A DNA stretch of 64,000 bases from an uncultured Paracoccaceae bacterium (GTDB lineage: Bacteria; Pseudomonadota; Alphaproteobacteria; Rhodobacterales; Rhodobacteraceae): NCBI GenBank assembly GCA_947503935.1, contig CANNFR010000005.1, positions 291,361 to 355,360 of the forward strand. Reading direction: 5' to 3'. The translations under genes were made by a program, and so were the position numbers. The notes under the pieces were generated by a model. The model had not been told where the DNA came from, ran no database searches, and saw only the letters and a program-made list of their open reading frames with translations. Each line of letters starts with the position of its first letter. The stretch's first letter is position 1. Shown one piece after another: positions 63,507 to 64,000 of this stretch.

Positions 63507-64000
63507 CGCGCATCTCCCTGTGGCTCGAGAACCAGATCGCGCGTGACCATCACACGCACCGGAAATCCTGGACGGATCGTGAGTGTCGGTGGGATACCGA
63601 GTTGGCGTTGGACGATGGTTTCGCCTGAGCGTCCGATGGTGTCCTGAGTGCCGTCGCGGATGGCCTCGGCGATTTCGTCGCCATCGTCTTCACCGCTTTC
63701 GAGACCGATATTGAGAATCGTAGCCAGACCTGCGGCGAGAAAGACTGATCCCCAATGATTGTCGACGCCATCTTCGAGACCCGCATAGCCTGCCCCATCC
63801 GTACCGGATTCGCGTTCTAGGACGATCGAGTGCCCATCCGGCAGAATGAGCCGTGTCCAGGCGAGCAGGAGGCGGCGCTGGCCTGTCGCGACACGGCTGT
63901 CATATTCTCCGAGGAGCCGCGCTCCTTGCGGGATAAGGAGGAACTGTCCGGTCGGGCTGTCATAGACATTGGCGGTAACCTGGGCGCTGATTTGGCCCGG
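63503..64000 (-). CDS. trbI: Conjugal transfer protein TrbI (VirB10-like), C-terminal part
   Basis: Only the C-terminal 165 residues are in the window; the gene continues past the right edge. The visible part has the TrbI/VirB10 core: IPQGARLLGEYDSRVATGQ, then RRLLLAWTRLILPDG and the GWGS-like DNHWGSVFLAAGLATILN. TrbI spans both membranes as the scaffold of the type IV secretion channel. Its presence shows that this end of the window is conjugation machinery. Confidence 0.92.
   Translation of the reverse strand, partial: PGQISAQVTANVYDSPTGQFLLIPQGARLLGEYDSRVATGQRRLLLAWTRLILPDGHSIVLERESGTDGAGYAGLEDGVDNHWGSVFLAAGLATILNIGLESGEDDGDEIAEAIRDGTQDTIGRSGETIVQRQLGIPPTLTIRPGFPVRVMVTRDLVLEPQGDAR

Overview
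The window reads as a chromosome segment of a high-GC alphaproteobacterium of the Rhodobacteraceae (Roseobacter group). The evidence is the gene families (DUF6477, DUF6456, Hint-domain and IalB-type exported proteins, CobS/CobT cobaltochelatase, a valine-catabolism set) and strongly GC-rich codon use. No species can be named from sequence alone.

Positions 1 to about 48,040 are ordinary backbone. In order they hold: the start of guaA; an MttB-superfamily methyltransferase; lipA; a creatinase; an outer-membrane barrel; hpt; a COQ10/RatA-type protein; a frameshifted Hint-domain protein; surE-pcm-LysM/M23 lipoprotein; valine degradation (isobutyryl-CoA dehydrogenase, 3-hydroxyisobutyryl-CoA hydrolase, mmsB, and mmsA about 4 kb away) around an orphan branched-chain-type binding protein; a VanW protein; a Rieske-like protein lacking both histidine ligands; coaD; gap-ridA; a cobS-X-cobT-aminopeptidase P operon; msrB; cell-wall enzymes (an M15-like DUF882 peptidase divergent from an L,D-transpeptidase); lpxD-ACP-ketosynthase; a HerA-like ATPase; a CNNM/CorC protein; and an exported HEIFH protein.

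At 48,043 the backbone meets a mobile element. A 3'-truncated copy of a tRNA-Arg(CCG) gene is followed 130 bp later by a complete, slightly different tRNA-Arg(CCG). From there to the right edge the content is accessory. It comprises AraC regulators and AraC remnants, three short-chain dehydrogenases, a Tat-exported GMC oxidoreductase, a two-subunit isoquinoline-1-oxidoreductase-type molybdenum hydroxylase, and several exported small-fold proteins (NTF2-like, VOC), with two LysR regulators. The window ends in conjugation genes (DUF2274 and the 3' part of trbI) of a Trb-type integrative conjugative element.

The cargo looks like one coordinated oxidation system whose redox enzymes act largely in the periplasm. 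A perfect 8+5+8 palindrome of LysR type lies upstream of both SDR operons (51,476 and 59,702). The second copy sits between the LysR gene and its divergent SDR, so one regulator probably controls both units. The substrate is unknown.
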